A stretch of DNA of 64,000 nucleotides from contig NC_056048.1 of assembly GCF_004379255.2 (NCBI RefSeq), positions 12,795,197 through 12,859,196 of the forward strand. The letters are read 5' to 3'. This document shows, in pieces, positions 43,826-54,661 of this stretch (the first letter of the stretch is position 1; every line of letters starts with the position of its first letter). The position numbers and the translations under genes were made by a program. The notes beneath the pieces are model-generated. The model was not told the origin of the DNA. It saw only the letters and a list, made by a program, of their open reading frames with translations, and made no database searches. Source of the DNA: Salvia splendens (taxonomy: Eukaryota; Streptophyta; Magnoliopsida; Lamiales; Lamiaceae).

Positions 43826-45418
43826 TGATGAGTCTCGTTCTCGGCCTTGGTTACTGGTCAGTATAAGGTGCTTTATTGGATAATATCTGCAAAATAGTTG
43901 TTAAAGTGTGCAGGTTGAAGTACTAAATCAGGAGAAAAGGTTCAGAAGGAATTCGAGTGAAAAAGCTGCGAAAAGTGTGCAAACTGGTTAGTATGAGCAG
44001 AAAATACGCAAACTGGTCAGGATGGATGCTACAAAACTGGACACGAGAAGGAAGGACTTGCTTGGAATAATCACCTATCTAAAGAAGGGCAAAATTGTCA
44101 TTCCAAATGAAGAGAAAGCCCTAGAAATTAGGGCAAGCCACCCTATAAATAGGAGCTGAACATAAAGAAAAAAAGGAATTTTGACACCAATTCACTTAGG
44201 ACTTATCATCACTACTACATCACTTTTGAGGAGAATAGCTCCACTAGCTCTTAGTTCCATCTAAATCCAGCAGCCTGACTTGAAGATTCCGGCCACCTGC
44301 CGGCGAGGAGCATCATGCCTGATTCATTCCAGCCGCCATAGTTCCAGAAATTCCTCCAGCTTCAGTTTCCGATGAGCCAAACAATCTTTTACTTGCTTTG
44401 TTTTTAAGATTTCTTAGTTTAAGTACTTGTTTTTGCTTGCCTTTGACTTGGATTCCAATAGCTACTTAGTTGGAACGTCTTCTGGGTGATAATCTTGAAT
44501 GCAATGAAGTTTATTGTGGTTTTATTTTGTGTTTCAGCTTGCTTATTATCTCTTTCTGCCTAGTAGCTAGATCTGGTAGTTTTACATTGATTTCTGTTGT
44601 TTAAGTGCTTGAATTTGCTTTGCTTAGTTAGATCTAGTTTTTCCTCAAGTGCTTACAAGTTTTAATCGATTTAAGTTTCTAAAAAATGCATGGAATTCGT
44701 TTCTGCTTGTTTCTGTCACCCTGTCCTGCTGACCAGTTTGCGTAGATCTCAGTTTTCTTAGCTTTCGTTCTTGATTTCAAGTTAAATATTGCATTCACGA
44801 ATTTTCAAGCTTGAGCATTCATCAATGGAGTTTGTCAGATCTTGTTAGTTTAGCTTGGTGAAGAAGAAAATGTCACAATCAAAGAATGGGACCACTTGTG
44901 TTGCTTTTGTTGCTTTATGCTTTTGAACTTGCACTTTTTCTGCTTTTCTGCACACCCAGCAGACAGTCTGCCAGCATGTCCTTTGATTCCCTTTACCTTT
45001 TATCTAGCCATTTTTAGTAAGTTTCGTCTAGTAGCTTCTCACATGCACACTCGCACCATAGTTTACACACGCATTTTAATTTCTTTTAACATGCAGCATT
45101 TAGAGTCCACCCTGACCTACTGGTCAGGAGGGGTATAGGTTCCATTTCATTTTCCGACTAGGTAAAACTCAACCCCAAAAAAAAGCGTGGTAGCTAACCA
45201 ACCGCTCCCAGAATGTCATCGCAAGTTTATCTCGCCTACATCCATCTCTGTGGGATTCGACCCTTACTCTACTATACTAGCCAGTAGAAGTGGGGTGAGG
45301 TATTTTTTTGTTGATAGGGAAGATAGACACAGACCCAACGACACAGCTAGGTCTAGGTACCCTCCTGGCCAGTTGACACACACACACAGAGTCATAGTCT
45401 CATCGTTTCCCTCTATCA
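43826..45418 (+). mobile_element. SL-2: solo LTR, same family as SL-1
   Basis: 1593 bp from TGATGAGTCT to CTCTATCA, flanked by AGAGC at 43821-43825 and 45419-45423. A TATA box CCTATAAATAGG (44142-44153) sets the plus orientation. It shares with SL-1 the start, the interior and GTGGGATTCGACCCTTAC near the end. No internal region is present. Confidence 0.88.
44142..44153 (+). promoter_or_regulatory. TATA box in SL-2
   Basis: CCTATAAATAGG is a clear TATA box about 320 bp into the LTR. The SL-1 counterpart is mutated (CCCTAAAAGG near 590). Confidence 0.6.
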
Positions 45419-45957
45419 AGAGCTAAACAAAACTAAACTAAAGACGGAAAGTAAAGGATCGGATTCCTTTTGCGTGGTGGCACATCTTCTATTTATAGGC
45501 TCGGCACGACCTCCAGCTGGATAACGATCTTGCAGGGAATATTCGCTCATGCTGAGAGTGAGCGACTCGTTGATTGCTACGTGGTTTCCTTCTAGAATGA
45601 CGACGCTTTTCTGTAACAAATTCATGACTCAGCTCCGTCCTTGCGTCTCATATAGCAGCATGTGTTCCTTTCTAGAATGTTGTCCTTGATAACAGAATGA
45701 TGCGCACCATCTAGCTCATTGCCTCGCATGTCCTTCTTCTGGAAGCCTGTGGTCCCCTCCTTGGCTGCTTGGTTACTCCCCTTGATCAACTCCCTCGATT
45801 TTTGGCCTCTTTTCGCCTATTGTACTTGCTTGATCAGTTTGGCCTTGTTGCCTTGGTCAAGTGTCATTCCTGCACATTTAACACTTGCTTTGCGCGATAA
45901 ACCGATCAAGTAGCGTACATTTTACCCCTAAACTGATGCATGAAATGGGCCTTATCA

Positions 45958-45962
45958 CTACG
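45958..45962. repeat. Target-site duplication CTACG of NA-1, right copy
   Basis: It directly follows the LTR end TTATCA and matches 150-154. Confidence 0.85.
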
Positions 45963-46140
45963 CATGATACTTTTTGTCGGGTTTTCCTAGAACATCTTAG
46001 GACAAAGAATTCTCTCGGAACTTCGTGCATAAATGCCTAACGGCCAATCAATGCTTTTCTTAATTAGTGATTTAGATTTAAAATCTGGGTTACCCGATTT
46101 CACACATGGCCTAGCTACAAAACCTGCATATTAAGTTAGT
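45963..46140. other. Right flank of NA-1
   Basis: Unique-looking sequence between the NA-1 insertion and the first 735-bp repeat. I see no gene or known element. Confidence 0.5.
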
Positions 46141-48343
46141 TCCACTTCGGATTATACTTTGGTGCAATCCTCGCTACATGAACGTGAATATGATGATTAA
46201 GAGAATGTTTTTTCATCTACTAAATGAAGCATTATTCTTAAATTTAGGTTTGGCTGAGAACTGCTATAGTACTATGGATCCAGAGTGTTAAAAGGGAACT
46301 CTCAAAGCTTTGTGTTAGGACTTTCAAGCCAAACTTGGACCCACAGTTAGCTATTCTTGTTGTGATCAAATTAATAGTCTTCTAGACGAGTGTTTCGCTA
46401 TTAAAATGATTGACGAATTAGCGGATCGCTGATCAAGACAAGGTTAGGGATGGGTCATATTTACCGACATTGTGTTGGTGATATCTATAATTAGTCAATA
46501 TTAATTTTTTTTCAATTGAATAATGGAAATGTTAATTACATTTTAGCATCACAGTTTATGCAATGTAATGTTGTTCTATAACTAATTATAGAAGCAGCAT
46601 TGTATATTCTACCTAAATACAAGGAAAATTGTTAAAAATACCAATTAAGAGCAAACTCATAAAAAGACAATTCGACAAAATAGTTTCTAATCTGTGTAAT
46701 AAGAGCTGAGCATAAAACTAACTAAACTTAACTAATTAATCTATATTAAATTAAGTTTAAAAATGTGAAAATTGAAAAATCCTTATTTGACAAGAACTAA
46801 TAATAATAAGTTGTCTCCATTTATTAATATATTATTCCCGCAGCAGCGGCGCAATACACTTTAATTTAATTTAGTTCCACTTCGGATTATACTTTGGTGC
46901 AATCCTCGCTACATGAACGTGAATATGATGATTAAGAGAATGTTTTTTCATCTACTAAATGAAGCATTATTCTTAAATTTAGGTTTGGCTGAGAACTGCT
47001 ATAGTACTATGGATCCAGAGTGTTAAAAGGGAACTCTCAAAGCTTTGTGTTAGGACTTTCAAGCCAAACTTGGACCCACAGTTAGCTATTCTTGTTGTGA
47101 TCAAATTAATAGTCTTCTAGACGAGTGTTTCGCTATTAAAATGATTGACGAATTAGCGGATCGCTGATCAAGACAAGGTTAGGGATGGGTCATATTTACC
47201 GACATTGTGTTGGTGATATCTATAATTAGTCAATATTAATTTTTTTTCAATTGAATAATGGAAATGTTAATTACATTTTAGCATCACAGTTTATGCAATG
47301 TAATGTTGTTCTATAACTAATTATAGAAGCAACATTGTATATTCTACCTAAATACAAGGAAAATTGTTAAAAATACCAATTAAGAGCAAACTCATAAAAA
47401 GACAATTTGACAAAATAGTTTCTAATCTGTGTAATAAGAGCTGAGCATAAAACTAACTAAACTTAACTAATTAATCTATATTAAATTAAGTTTAAAAATG
47501 TGAAAATTGAAAAATCCTTATTTGACAAGAACTAATAATAATAAGTTGTCTCCATTTATTAATATATTATTCCCGCAGCAGCGGCGCAATACACTTTAAT
47601 TTAATTTAGTTCCACTTCGGATTATACTTTGGTGCAATCCTCGCTACATGAACGTGAATATGATGATTAAGAGAATGTTTTTTCATCTACTAAATGAAGC
47701 ATTATTCTTAAATTTAGGTTTGGCTGAGAACTGCTATAGTACTATGGATCCAGAGTGTTAAAAGGGAACTCTCAAAGCTTTGTGTTAGGACTTTCAAGCC
47801 AAACTTGGACCCACAGTTAGCTATTCTTGTTGTGATCAAATTAATAGTCTTCTAGACGAGTGTTTCGCTATTAAAATGATTGACGAATTAGCGGATCGCT
47901 GATCAAGACAAGGTTAGGGATGGGTCATATTTACCGACATTGTGTTGGTGATATCTATAATTAGTCAATATTAATTTTTTTTCAATTGAATAATGGAAAT
48001 GTTAATTACATTTTAGCATCACAGTTTATGCAATGTAATGTTGTTCTATAACTAATTATAGAAGCAACATTGTATATTCTACCGAAATACAAGGAAAATT
48101 GTTAAAAATACCAATTAAGAGCAAACTCATAAAAAGACAATTCGACAAAATAGTTTCTAATCTGTGTAATAAGAGCTGAGCATAAAACTAACTAAACTTA
48201 ACTAATTAATCTATATTAAATTAAGTTTAAAAATGTGAAAATTGGAAAAATCCTTATTTGACAAGAACTAATAATAATAAGTTGTCTCCATTTATTAATA
48301 TATTATTCCCGCAGCAGCGGCGCAATACACTTTAATTTAATTT
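46141..48343. repeat. Three tandem copies of a 735-bp unit
   Basis: TCCACTTCGGATTATACTTT starts at 46141, 46876 and 47611, so the period is 735 bp. The third copy ends near 48343 at TTTCCACTAC. The copies differ at only a few positions that I can see (for example GCAGCATTG or GCAACATTG, and one extra G in the third). No coding frame is kept. Each unit has an imperfect hairpin around TTCTATAA/TTATAGAA and ends with CCGCAGCAGCGGCGCAATAC. The TTCCACT words at both ends suggest duplication by microhomology. Confidence 0.92.
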
Positions 48344-48375
48344 CCACTACAAATAATCACTATTAACCAACTCTC

Positions 48376-48525
48376 AAGGCATATATGATGGAATGTGATT
48401 CCTACTTCCATTTCATTCATTTGCTCGGTACGGGGGAATTGAGTGAAAATATAAAGAAAATCCAAAAAAACTGTCATTCAATTCCTACTATCGTTCCATT
48501 CCATTTCATCATACCAAGCATAACC
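48376..48525. mobile_element. Possible MITE remnant with GATGGAAT-type ends
   Basis: The left side ATATATGATGGAATGTGATTCC and the right side, read inward as TTGGTATGATGGAATGGAAT, form an imperfect inverted repeat about 150 bp apart. No clear target duplication is found, so this is tentative. Confidence 0.35.
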
Positions 48526-48703
48526 TCTCCCAAGTAGTATGTGTTGTCTGGGAACACAATGAGTGATCTGCGGGATGCGTTGTAAGTTTTGGTTGAGTCA
48601 CAACATTTAACGAGGACTATGTTTGCGTGCTCGAAGTTTTCCCTATTGTGCGTGATACACTATAAAATAGCAATTGTTGTAACACGGTGAATCTTAACAA
48701 ATA

Positions 48704-48991
48704 CTCCCCCCGTCCCAGAAATTTTGTCACACTTTGACCGTGCACGGGTATTAAGAAATGTAATGGAAAGTGAGTTGAAAAAGTAGTGGAAAGTGGGTCC
48801 TACTTTTATATATTAGTTTTATAATAAAATGTGAGTGAGAAAGAGTGAGAAATTGAGTCCTACTTTTATATATTAGTTTTATAATCAAATGTGGGTCCAC
48901 TATAAAAAAATGGCAAAAAGTGAAATGTGACAAATTTTGTGAGACAGACCGAAATGAAAAAAATGTGACAAAATTTAAGGGACGAAAAGAG
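48704..48991. mobile_element. Stowaway-like (Tc1/mariner) MITE
   Basis: The 288-bp element is bounded by TA on each side (48702-48703 and 48992-48993). Its ends are inverted: CTCCCCCCGTCCCAGAAATT on the left and CTCTTTTCGTCCCTTAAATT read inward from the right, both followed by TTGTCACA. The TA target and CTCC-GTCCC start are the Stowaway pattern. It has no coding capacity and contains an internal duplication of about 62 bp period (TCCTACTTTTATATATTAGT at 48798 and 48859). Confidence 0.85.
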
Positions 48992-48993
48992 TA

Positions 48994-50090
48994 TCTGTTT
49001 TGAAAAATGATGTTGAAACATGAAGATCTGAGTCATTGCAAATTGAACCGAGTTAAAGTTGATAGTACGAATGAGCGAATTTATGATTATTGTATATATA
49101 CATCGATGAAAAGTGGTTGCCAAATATTGTCACCTTAATTCCTTTCTTATTTAAAACTAAGAATTAAATGTTAACTACAACAATTTAGCCCCACCACTTG
49201 TGTAATACTAGTAATATTGTTGTAATACCCCGTTCTATTAATAACATTTGACGTTTGTCAATATGTTCGTTTATCAAGAAAATGCTAATATTAAAGTGAG
49301 TAGTACTTTAAACTACTATCTTTCGTTACTATAAATCCTTCAGATTTTATTAACTAAGTGCCAATGTAAAAAACTAATTATGCTCAACGAGTTTGTCGTG
49401 CAAGGAAATACAAGTTAGTGAATAATTGTCCGAGTATAATTATAGCTCAAATAGATGTTAAATGTTCATTTACAAAATAGAGTCATTTCTCTCCAAGGGG
49501 GAAATGATAAGTTTATTATGGTTTTACAATAGTTGAGGCTTTTCTATAAAGCTAGTGCTCCATTTTCAAGAAACTCTCCAATTTTCGAAGCGTGTTTCTG
49601 CAAATGAAAAGACCTGGCAGCACGTAGTAACTTATACACGGTAAATGGAACAGTGTGAATAGTGATGCAATAGTATGAATAGTGAATAGTGACTAAATAG
49701 TGCCTTGAATGGTATCAAGTTGCCTTGAATGGTATCAAGTTGGTCACCTTCTTCCTGCATTTGTCAAAGACGTCACATGCGAGTTTTTTTTTCAAAATCT
49801 TCGTCATGAGCTATCCCTTATATCATGCAAATGATTTGTCCGAATGAACTTGCTACAGAAATAGCATTTACTCATTTGTCGGACAAATTTAGTATAAAAC
49901 AGGCTTCACCTTTCCTTCATCAACCACACACACAATACCTTCTGACTATCTCCCAACTTTCTCAAAATTAATCCAAGCTTTCAATCAAGTATCATTCAAG
50001 TTTTCGCACAAGTACGAAGGAAAAAGGAGATTTGCAGTCCAACCAAATTTCTTTCCTTTTCTTTTCAGTAAGCCTGCATCCAAATTTCAT
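48994..50090. other. AT-rich stretch without a recognised gene
   Basis: No convincing coding frame. A perfect 20-bp tandem duplication lies at 49701-49740 (TGCCTTGAATGGTATCAAGT twice). A promoter-like segment near 49770-49960 is noted separately. Confidence 0.5.
49765..49985 (+). promoter_or_regulatory. Promoter-like segment (GACGTCA box and TATA)
   Basis: GACGTCAC near 49769, then AGTATAAAACAGG at 49891-49903, then a CA- and CT-rich run (CAACCACACACACAATACC) like a plant 5' UTR. It could be a host promoter cut by COP-1 or part of an unrecognised LTR. Confidence 0.3.
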
Positions 50091-50099
50091 ATTCTTTCA

Positions 50100-50937
50100 T
50101 TTAAGCAAGTCATATAGTAGGAGAGAGCATATAGAACATAGATCAAATCAAGCATGCTCTCTTTATTAACAAATACTCTATATTTTTGTTTCATACTCAA
50201 GAAAGTAGAAAAGCTCCTAACATGTTTTAATTTGGCAATAAGCATATTTTTGAAATTGCAGTCACTTAGGAAATTAATAACAGTAAATCTAACCGTTAAA
50301 ATGTAATCTCTTTCGGTCAAAACGAAGTAGAATGGGTTGTTTACCTTCCCCGAAAATTGTAGAATGATCGGAAAACGTTTGAACCTCCGATCGTGTAAAA
50401 AACCTAAGCTGCTACCGTTGAAAACAACAGACACTTCCGAAATTAATAACAGAAGATCGAACCGTTAAAATTTATTTTCCTTTGGTAGGAATAATGCGTT
50501 ATGTGTCATCCACCTTTGGTTAAAATTTCGTGACGATCGGATAATATTTGAACCTCAGATGGTGAAGGAAACTAAGACTATCTCTTTTTTGGCAAAAAAG
50601 AAAAGAAAGAGATAGATATCTGCGATGAGTGTGAGAGAGTTGGGTGAGAGGGTGAGAACGCAGTAGAGAGAGAGGGGCAAATTCACATGTGTGGGGTTGA
50701 GGAAACTTTTATTTTTACTTTGGCTCTTTATTGGTTCTTTTGTTTTGGCCAGTTATAGTAATTAAATTAACAAAGCCCAAACTTTTAATTCATGTGCTTG
50801 TGGGCTAGTATAAACTAGGCTATCTCTATACATGGTAAACCTAATTTACATTTATTTGCATTCTATCTATGGTATGAATTGATTCAATATCAATCACATA
50901 TATCATGCTCCTGATCTCGTGTGATTTCTTTCCGACA
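50100..50937 (-). repeat. 3' LTR of COP-1 (left end not defined)
   Basis: The right end is firm: on minus the LTR starts TGTCGGAAAG directly after the purine tract TTGAGGGGGAG. The other end could not be located and 50100 is a guess. Inside, two diverged copies of about 150 bp lie 169 bp apart (50262-50410 and 50431-50577), both with AAATTAATAACAG and AACCGTTAAAAT. The minus reading at 50087-50434 is part of this LTR. Confidence 0.5.
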
Positions 50938-50948
50938 CTCCCCCTCAA
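50938..50948 (-). other. Polypurine tract of COP-1
   Basis: TTGAGGGGGAG on minus, between the RNase H end and the LTR. The TGAGGGGGAG form is common in plant copia elements. Confidence 0.85.
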
Positions 50949-50949
50949 G

Positions 50950-52500
50950 TTAAGTAACGGGATTCTCGATACTCAACTTGCCTAGTACTTCTTGAAACGA
51001 CTTTGAGTTTACCACCTTCGTCAGAATGTCAGCCAGCTGGTCTTCGGACTTGACATATGGCATCTCAACTATCTTTGCTTCGATGTTCTCCTTTATGAAG
51101 TGCCTATCTACTTCCACATATTTGGTTCGATCATGCTGCACCGGGTTTTTCGAGATGCTGATTTCCGTCTTGTTGTCACAAAAGAGTCTACACGGTTGGA
51201 CTGGGCGAAGATCTAACTCTTTCATGAGTTTCTTTCGCAATAATATCTCTGTCAACCCACTTCTAATTCCTCGAAATTCTGCCTCTGCACTAGAGAGTGC
51301 CACCACTTTCTGTTTCTTGCTTCTCCACGTCACAAGGTTACCTCCAACAAAGGTAAAATATCCTGCGGTTGACTTCCTGTCATTCGGGTTCCCTGCCCAG
51401 TCGGCATCAGTAAAGTCATGTATCTCCATGTGATTGTGTTTCTCAAATATGAGCATGTGCTCAGCTGTCCCCTACAAGTATCGAACAATCCTCAAAACTA
51501 CCTCCCAGTGTTCTTCTTGAGATGCATGCATGAATTGACTCACCACTCCTACAGCATAGGCAATGTCCGGCCTTGTGTGGGAAAGGTAGATCAACTTCCC
51601 AACTAGTCTCTGATATCTTCCTCTGTCTGTCGATTTGGCTCCTTTCTTCATCTGCAATCCATGATTCTGAACCATCGGGGTGTCTGCCGGCTTGCAGTCT
51701 AGCATCCCAATCTCGGCTAGCAAGTCCAATACATATTTCATCTGGTTTATGAATATCCCCTTCTTCGACCGTAGGACCTCGATTCCCAGAAAGTACTTCA
51801 GAAGTCCCAAGTCTTTCATTTCAAATTCCTGAAACAAGTTCTTTTTTAGCTCGGCTATCTCCTCTACATCATCTCCTGTAATGATCATGTCATCTACATA
51901 TATAATAAGACACGTGATCTTGCTATCTTTCTTCTTCAGGAATAGAGTATGGTCGGAGATGCTTTGTTTGTACCCATATTTCTTCATCACTTCGGTGAAC
52001 CTTCCAAACCATGCACGCGGGGACTGTTTTAGCCCGTACAATGTCTTCTTTAGTTGGCAGATCTCCCTATCTTGAAATTCTTCTGTAAACCCAGACGGAG
52101 GTTCCATATAAACTGCCTTTGGCAATTCTCCATGAAGAAAGGCATTGGTCACATCAAACTGATGAAGCGGCCAATCCTTATTTGCGGCAATTGAGAATAG
52201 CACTCTTACGGTGTTGATCTTTGCTACTAGAGAAAAAGTCTCATCATAGTCTATGCCATATGTCTAAGTGTACCCCTTTGCCATAGGTCGGGCTTTGTAT
52301 CTTTCTATCGTACCATCTGGCCTTCTTTTAATAGTGAACACCCATCTGCACCCAACAGTTTTCACTCCTTCGGGCAGCTTGCCTTTCACCCACATGTTAT
52401 TCTTCATCAATGCCTTCATCTCAGTGAACATAGCTTCTCTCCAGTGCTTAATCTTCTTAGCTTCCTTGACTAACTGTGGAATCTCTTATTCCTCATACAA
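50950..52500 (-). pseudogene. pol: COP-1 reverse transcriptase and RNase H
   Basis: On minus: VGCRWVFTIKRRPDG, a TAG at 52264-52266 where Gln is expected, FDVTNAFLHGELPKAVYMEP, LKQSPRAWFGRF, the catalytic YVDD (about 51895), KYFLGIEV, then a TAG at 51472-51474 after RIVRYL. RNase H follows with DADWAGNPNDRKSTAGYF, SSAEAEF and KYVEVDRHFIKE, ending ENPVT and a stop at 50950. The frame is the same from about 52550 to the end, with stops at 52488, 52264 and 51472. Confidence 0.88.
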
Positions 52501-53210
52501 TGCAGCCTCAAAAGCTCGGGCCATTTTGGTTAAATTCCCTTGCACAAAATTTGCCACCCCATAGCGACTTCTTGCCAATCTTTTTTGGGGAGTATCTTTT
52601 CAGCGGTATTCCTCTTGTACTCCGAGGGGGGAGTATAAACCATCTCGTGTCTCCATCAATAACATTTTCCTCCTCTAGAGGTTCTGTGTCAACAGGGTCA
52701 ATGGAAACCGATGCAGAATTAGGATCTGGTTCAGGAATTACCTCGGATTTCCTCAGAGGAGAATCCTGAGGTAGTGGATGAGATGACTCTTGCGGTGAGA
52801 CCTGCTCAGCAGTAGTGACAACGGGTTCTGTTGGATCCTCACTCGAAGAGCTTGGAACTGGCACAACCCAACTTAGATAGTCCACTGTACTACTACCTGG
52901 GTCACTCTCCCCCTGGCTACTAAGGTGGGTTTGGTGGTAAAAGAATTAGGTTTCCAAAAAGTTGCAATTCATAGTGGTAGTGATCTTTTTACTAGCATAG
53001 GGTGATAGTTTGGTTCTTTCATGTTTTGGGATACGGAAGTAAACGGTACACCCATAGACTTTAGGTGAGAGATTTAGATGGTTAGGGATTTTGGCTAATT
53101 TGGATAGGGTATTAAGGGGGGTTTTCATGCGAACGATTTTAGTAGGTAGGTGGTTTATAAGGTAGATAGAGATAGCAATGGCTTGGGGCCAGAAATGTCT
53201 TGGGACTTTG
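52501..53210 (-). pseudogene. COP-1 integrase C-terminal part and linker to RT
   Basis: On minus: VPRHFWPQAIAISIYLINHL directly beside SL-3, then MKTPLNTLSK, GCTVYFRIPKHERTKLSPYA, TMNCNFLET, a TAA at 52946-52948, FFYHQTHLSSQGES, a Ser/Pro/Glu-rich linker and a one-base frameshift near 52560. It continues the integrase that resumes at 54662 beyond SL-3. Confidence 0.85.
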
Positions 53211-54661
53211 TGTTAGAATTGGTATACTGAAAAGCATATTTCGAGCATGTTGCACGGATAGAATTGCTTGTATACAATAAACTCTACAATCCACTTTTAT
53301 CCCAAGGCGAGAAGAAGTAATTTTGTCGCATTGATGTTTGTTTGTGCATTTATAAGATGTATCTCAAACATTTAAATGTATAAGAAGCAAATAAGTCTAA
53401 TTCTTCTACATAGTAGACTGGTCGTGAACGAAGTTCACAGAAGGTGGCGCAGTCTGTTCTTTGTAGAAGAGAAAAATAATTTCACAACCTAGATAGGCTT
53501 TGGCTACCTATCGTGAAAGGTTGCAGTGTCAGTCCGCATGTTTTCTTACCTTTGGAAATAAACGACACTGGTGTGGAATAGCACTGAAGGATCTAACAGT
53601 TGAGATAAGTTTTTCTTGCTATTTACTAAAAGACGAGGTCTCGGTGTTTGTTATTTCTTAATCATTGTTGACATAACATTGAGCATACGATATTGATTAT
53701 GCACTACTTTGATTTATCAAATGGTGCGGATTTTTCGCAATCCAAGAATCCTGGTATCTTGGGTAGTGGTGATCAATGTCTAGAGGTGCTAGTATTGTTA
53801 TTGCAATGAATCGTGTGCTGGGTGAGTCCAGTTTGATAATATCCTCAAGAGGTGTTCGAAAAAGGTTTTATTATTTAGAAACCCAGAATAATAAATAAAG
53901 ATTTTGAACTAGACAACTCTTGGAAAATGATATTAATTAATTAAAGTCAAATAGCAGACTTAAATTAATTAATGGATATTTATATCTTAAACACGGGAAA
54001 TAATAAATTAAAGAGGTAAAGCCGGATTACTCGTAATTAGGGATTGGACGGGTAGTCAATATTATTATACTATAGTGGATGATAATAATATTCTATTGGA
54101 CTTGTATTAAATTGTGGCTCAATTTAATTAGTAAAAGTCCAACAGGTTTGGCTCAAGTCCAATCTCCATGGATCCCTAATCTGGCCCATCATAACTCTAT
54201 ATAAAGGAGACTAGATAGAAGACTAAATGAATTGATTTTAATGATAAAAATTCGTGCTCCCTCTCTCCAGGGAGTGGATGAAATTTTCAGTTTCACGGAA
54301 CTGAAGTTCAGTCTTCTGCCTAGTTAAGTCCTTTCAATTCTGACAAGCTTTGCCCACCCAAAGGTTAGATTCTGAGTTCGGGATACAGATTAGAAGGTTC
54401 GTGGTTGATTATGAAGAACATCACGTGGAGAAGGCGCAAGCAATCGTCGATTCTTTGGAGAATCAGATCGGTAATTCTAAACCGTAGGAATTCATGAATT
54501 AGGGTTAAATTCCTTAAGCATGAATTAATGTGCGTTCTAGCTTGCAATTGATTGTTTAACATGTGAATCAATTAATCTTATAATCAGTCGAATAGATCTG
54601 TAGATCTGATTTATTTGTTTATGCATGTCTTCCGCTGTGCAAGGGGCTCCAAACCCCAACA
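53211..54661 (+). mobile_element. SL-3: solo LTR in the COP-1 integrase
   Basis: 1451 bp, TGTTAGAATTGG to AAACCCCAACA, with the target duplication CTTTG on the left (53206-53210) and CTTTA on the right (54662-54666; CTTTG at the equivalent site of every array unit). It is joined on both sides to COP-1 integrase codons that were adjacent before insertion. CTCTATATAAAGG near 54196 is a TATA box on plus, although the ends are near-symmetric and orientation is not fully certain. No primer site or coding region is present. Confidence 0.78.

Larger units (their letters stand above)
155..45957 (-). mobile_element. NA-1: non-autonomous Athila-like LTR retroelement, outer shell of the nest
   Basis: The element reads on the minus strand. 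The 5' LTR is at 43192-45957 and the 3' LTR at 155-16448, each interrupted by younger insertions. CTACG at 150-154 and again at 45958-45962 is the 5-bp TSD expected for gypsy integration. Removing the insertions leaves LTRs of about 1.17 kb each. The primer site at 43170-43187 resembles the tRNA-Asp type. Surviving coding parts are Gag-protease (40053-43100) and the last 60 or so residues of ORF3 (18128-18307). The part between them was lost together with one end of the nested copy NA-2. I see no RT, RNase H or integrase. Placement near Athila rests on the Gag, the DLGAS protease, ORF3 and the LTR start TGATAAGGCT. Confidence 0.85.
43192..45957 (-). repeat. 5' LTR of NA-1, split by SL-2
   Basis: LTR sequence is 43192-43825 plus 45424-45957, about 1168 bp net. 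The minus-strand start is TGATAAGGCCC at 45957 and the end CTTCA at 43192. It pairs with 155-16448 through the TSD CTACG. TATA box at 45489-45499. Confidence 0.85.

Noticed and set aside
46141..48343. CRISPR-like or satellite array
   Set aside because: Units are 735 bp and directly adjacent, with no short repeat/spacer pattern; three copies are too few to call a satellite.
50087..50434. 115-codon minus reading as a gene
   Set aside because: It lies in the COP-1 LTR and its sequence is that of the diverged LTR duplication.
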